A DNA stretch of 6,547 nucleotides from positions 1 through 6,547 of the forward strand of contig JAHHUJ010000119.1 of assembly GCA_020024075.1 (NCBI GenBank), read 5' to 3'. The notes beneath the pieces were generated by a model. The model saw nothing but the letters and a program-made list of their open reading frames with translations, made no database searches and was not told the DNA's origin. Shown here piece by piece: positions 4,754-6,547 of the stretch. Numbering within the stretch: position 1 is the first letter of the stretch; the number at the start of each line of letters is the position of its first letter. Position numbers and translations under genes: made by a program. This stretch comes from Psychrobacter sp. GTDB taxonomy: Bacteria; Pseudomonadota; Gammaproteobacteria; Pseudomonadales; Moraxellaceae.

Positions 4754-6340
4754 ATGGCAAAAAAAACAACCAAAAAGAATGACAAAAAAGAAATTCGCTT
4801 TGAGGAAGCACTTTGGGATGCGGCCAATAAGCTACGTGGTAGCGTAGAGTCATCAGAGTATAAGCACATTGTACTGAGTCTTATCTTCTTAAAGTTTATC
4901 AGTGATACCTTTGAGAAGCGTAAGCAGCAGCTAATAGATGCGGGTCAAGAGAAGTATATTGACTTGGTACAGGCTTATACCAAAGAGAACGTGTTTTATT
5001 TGCCAGAAGAGTCACGTTGGAGCTTCATTCAACAGAACGCTAAGCAAGAAGACATTGCACTTAAGATTGACACTGCCCTTAGTACCATTGAGAAGACCAA
5101 CCAATCATTACAGGGCGCATTGCCTGATAACTCTTTCTCTCGTCTTGGCCTTACACCTAGCAAATTAGCAGCTTTGATCGATGTAATTAACAACATCGAC
5201 ACTATTGATAATGAGCATAAAGATGTGGTGGGTCGTGTCTATGAATACTTCTTAGCTAAGTTCGCTGATAGTGAGGGCAAAGGCGGTGGTGAGTTCTATA
5301 CGCCTAAGTCGGTAGTTAATCTAATTACTGAGATGATTGAGCCGTACAAAGGCAAAATATATGACCCTTGCTGTGGCTCGGGCGGTATGTTCGTCCAATC
5401 GATTAAGTTTATTGAGAATCATCAAGGTGATACCAAAGATGTGTCTATCTATGGTCAAGAGTACACCACGACTACTTATAAACTAGCGAAGATGAACCTA
5501 GCGATTCGGGGTATCTCCAGTAACTTAGGTGAAGTGGCAGCCGATACTTTCTTCAAAGACCAGCACCCTACCCTAAAAGCTGACTTTATCATGGCCAACC
5601 CGCCGTTTAACCAGTCACAGTGGCGAGCGGATGATGAGCTGGTCGATGACCCACGCTGGGCAGGCTATCCGACACCACCTACGGGTAATGCCAACTATGC
5701 TTGGATATTGCACATGATATCTAAGCTATCTGAGCATGGCACTGCTGGCTTCGTATTGGCCAATGGCTCAATGTCTACCACAACAAGCGGTGAAGGTGAA
5801 ATCCGCCAACAAATCATAGAGAATGATTTAGTAGATTGTATGATTGCTCTACCCACTCAGTTATTTTATACCACAGGTATTCCTGTCTGCTTATGGTTTA
5901 TCAATAAAGACAAACAAGCCAAGTCAGCCGACAGTAAACAGCGTGGATTACGCAATCGCTCTGGTGAAACGCTATTTATTAACGCCAGCCAGCTAGGTCA
6001 TATGATAGATCGTACTCATAAAAGTTTGTCTGAAGATGATATCAAAAAGATAACCAACACCTATCATGCTTGGCGTGGTGAAAAGCAGGCTGGTGGTTAT
6101 GAGGCTTATGAGGATGAAGCAGGATTCTGCAAGTCAGCCACGCTTGATGAAATTAAAGCCAATGACTATGTATTGACTCCAGGACGTTATGTGGGTGCAG
6201 CACCAATTGAAGATGACGGTATTCCGTTTGAAACCAAAATGAGTGAGCTAAGCCAAACTTTGTATCAGCAAATGGCTGAGTCTGAGAAGTTAGATTCTGC
6301 GATTCGTCGTAACTTGGAGGTGCTGGGTTATGGTGAGTGA
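4754..6340 (+). CDS. hsdM: Type I restriction-modification system, DNA methyltransferase subunit HsdM
   Basis: This 528-residue protein transfers a methyl group from S-adenosylmethionine to N6 of adenine. It works as a complex with HsdS to protect host DNA and as part of the full R-M-S restriction complex. The N-terminal helical HsdM domain (about 14-150) begins with EEALWDAANKLRGSVE and includes LSLIFLKFISDTFEKR. The catalytic domain has GGEFYTPKSVVNLI (178-191), the AdoMet-binding motif I DPCCGSGG (204-211) and the catalytic motif IV NPPF (282-285). A conserved TPPTGNANYAW follows at 307-317. The C-terminal part (about 400-528) has DYVLTPGRYVG (471-481) and a terminal helix that in this family contacts HsdS. 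Length is normal and all key motifs are intact, so it should be active. The ribosome-binding site is weak (AGAGAT about 10 nt upstream). Codons 2-5 contain a run of eight A (4759-4766). The gene overlaps hsdS by 11 bp, indicating one operon. hsdR is not in the window. Confidence 0.97.
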   Translation: MAKKTTKKNDKKEIRFEEALWDAANKLRGSVESSEYKHIVLSLIFLKFISDTFEKRKQQLIDAGQEKYIDLVQAYTKENVFYLPEESRWSFIQQNAKQEDIALKIDTALSTIEKTNQSLQGALPDNSFSRLGLTPSKLAALIDVINNIDTIDNEHKDVVGRVYEYFLAKFADSEGKGGGEFYTPKSVVNLITEMIEPYKGKIYDPCCGSGGMFVQSIKFIENHQGDTKDVSIYGQEYTTTTYKLAKMNLAIRGISSNLGEVAADTFFKDQHPTLKADFIMANPPFNQSQWRADDELVDDPRWAGYPTPPTGNANYAWILHMISKLSEHGTAGFVLANGSMSTTTSGEGEIRQQIIENDLVDCMIALPTQLFYTTGIPVCLWFINKDKQAKSADSKQRGLRNRSGETLFINASQLGHMIDRTHKSLSEDDIKKITNTYHAWRGEKQAGGYEAYEDEAGFCKSATLDEIKANDYVLTPGRYVGAAPIEDDGIPFETKMSELSQTLYQQMAESEKLDSAIRRNLEVLGYGE

Positions 6341-6547
6341 TTGGGAGTACTTATCTTTAAGAGATGTAATCGAGCAAGTTGCTGATAACAGAGGACGAAA
6401 CCCCAAATCTTATTCTGAAACGGGAATTCCAGTCATAGATAATTATTTAATTATTAGTGGAGGCTATGTCAACTTAAACGACGTGAAAAGGTATATTGAT
6501 GAAAGTACCTATAAGTCTTTTATTAGAAAATACATTAAACATAACGA
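6330..6547 (+). CDS. hsdS: Type I restriction-modification system, specificity subunit HsdS, N-terminal part (cut by window edge)
   Basis: Seventy-two codons are visible and the frame is open to the right edge. HsdS determines the bipartite DNA target recognised by the methyltransferase and restriction complex. The opening matches the start of a first target-recognition domain: SDWEYLSLRDVIEQV, then NRGRNPKSYSETGIPVID (about residues 19-37), where the Pro-rich turn and GIPVI are typical of HsdS. DVKRYIDESTY follows. ATG 6330 was chosen because GGAGG (6316-6320) lies 9 nt before it. A GTG directly after it (6333) is a possible alternative. The start overlaps the hsdM stop by 11 bp, consistent with translational coupling. 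The sequence becomes more AT-rich than hsdM within a few dozen bases, as is common for frequently exchanged recognition domains. The recognition sequence cannot be predicted from this fragment. Confidence 0.93.
   Translation, partial: MVSDWEYLSLRDVIEQVADNRGRNPKSYSETGIPVIDNYLIISGGYVNLNDVKRYIDESTYKSFIRKYIKHN

Noticed and set aside
4938..5168. Open frame in another frame inside hsdM
   Set aside because: It is fully inside the hsdM N-terminal domain coding sequence and is a by-product of its codon use.

Overview
The window looks like chromosomal DNA of a gammaproteobacterium of the Moraxellaceae, most likely Psychrobacter or a close relative. This is inferred from the moderate, slightly AT-rich composition, the protein style and the sulfate-uptake layout; no marker gene fixes the genus. 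There are six protein genes plus a partial gene at each edge. I see no rRNA, tRNA, CRISPR array, insertion sequence or phage gene.

Left part (1-3150, all minus strand): a sulfate/thiosulfate uptake locus. In order of transcription it holds a substrate-binding lipoprotein (1896-3005), a tandem paralogue of it (407-1555), and the start of the ABC permease gene cysT (214 to the left edge). The rest of the transporter presumably lies beyond the left edge. The most notable feature is that all three genes carry the same promoter module: 67 bp with identical internal spacing, containing three WTATTC hexamers, a conserved GATAG at the -35 position, a -10 box and a CTGTTAGCAT block at the predicted transcription start. 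Each gene therefore looks separately started, and the upstream paralogue also ends in a strong intrinsic terminator. The pattern suggests one sulfur-responsive activator, plausibly CysB, controlling all three. At the ligand-contact positions both binding proteins resemble CysP (thiosulfate/sulfate) more than classical Sbp, and they differ from each other at one of these positions.

Middle part (3150-4750): a plus-strand orphan lipoprotein (3356-3931) faces a minus-strand small secreted protein with two cysteines (4063-4410). They share a bidirectional terminator between them. I recognise neither family. A 343-bp AT-rich gap follows. It holds a plus-strand intrinsic terminator with no plus-strand gene in front of it, hence a possible small RNA, and the likely hsdM promoter with a 12-bp palindrome.

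Right part (4754-6547, plus strand): a type I restriction-modification locus. hsdM, the adenine-N6 methyltransferase subunit, is complete. hsdS, the specificity subunit, overlaps its end by 11 bp and runs off the window. hsdR is not in view and may lie to the right. This is the likely accessory (defence) part of the window.
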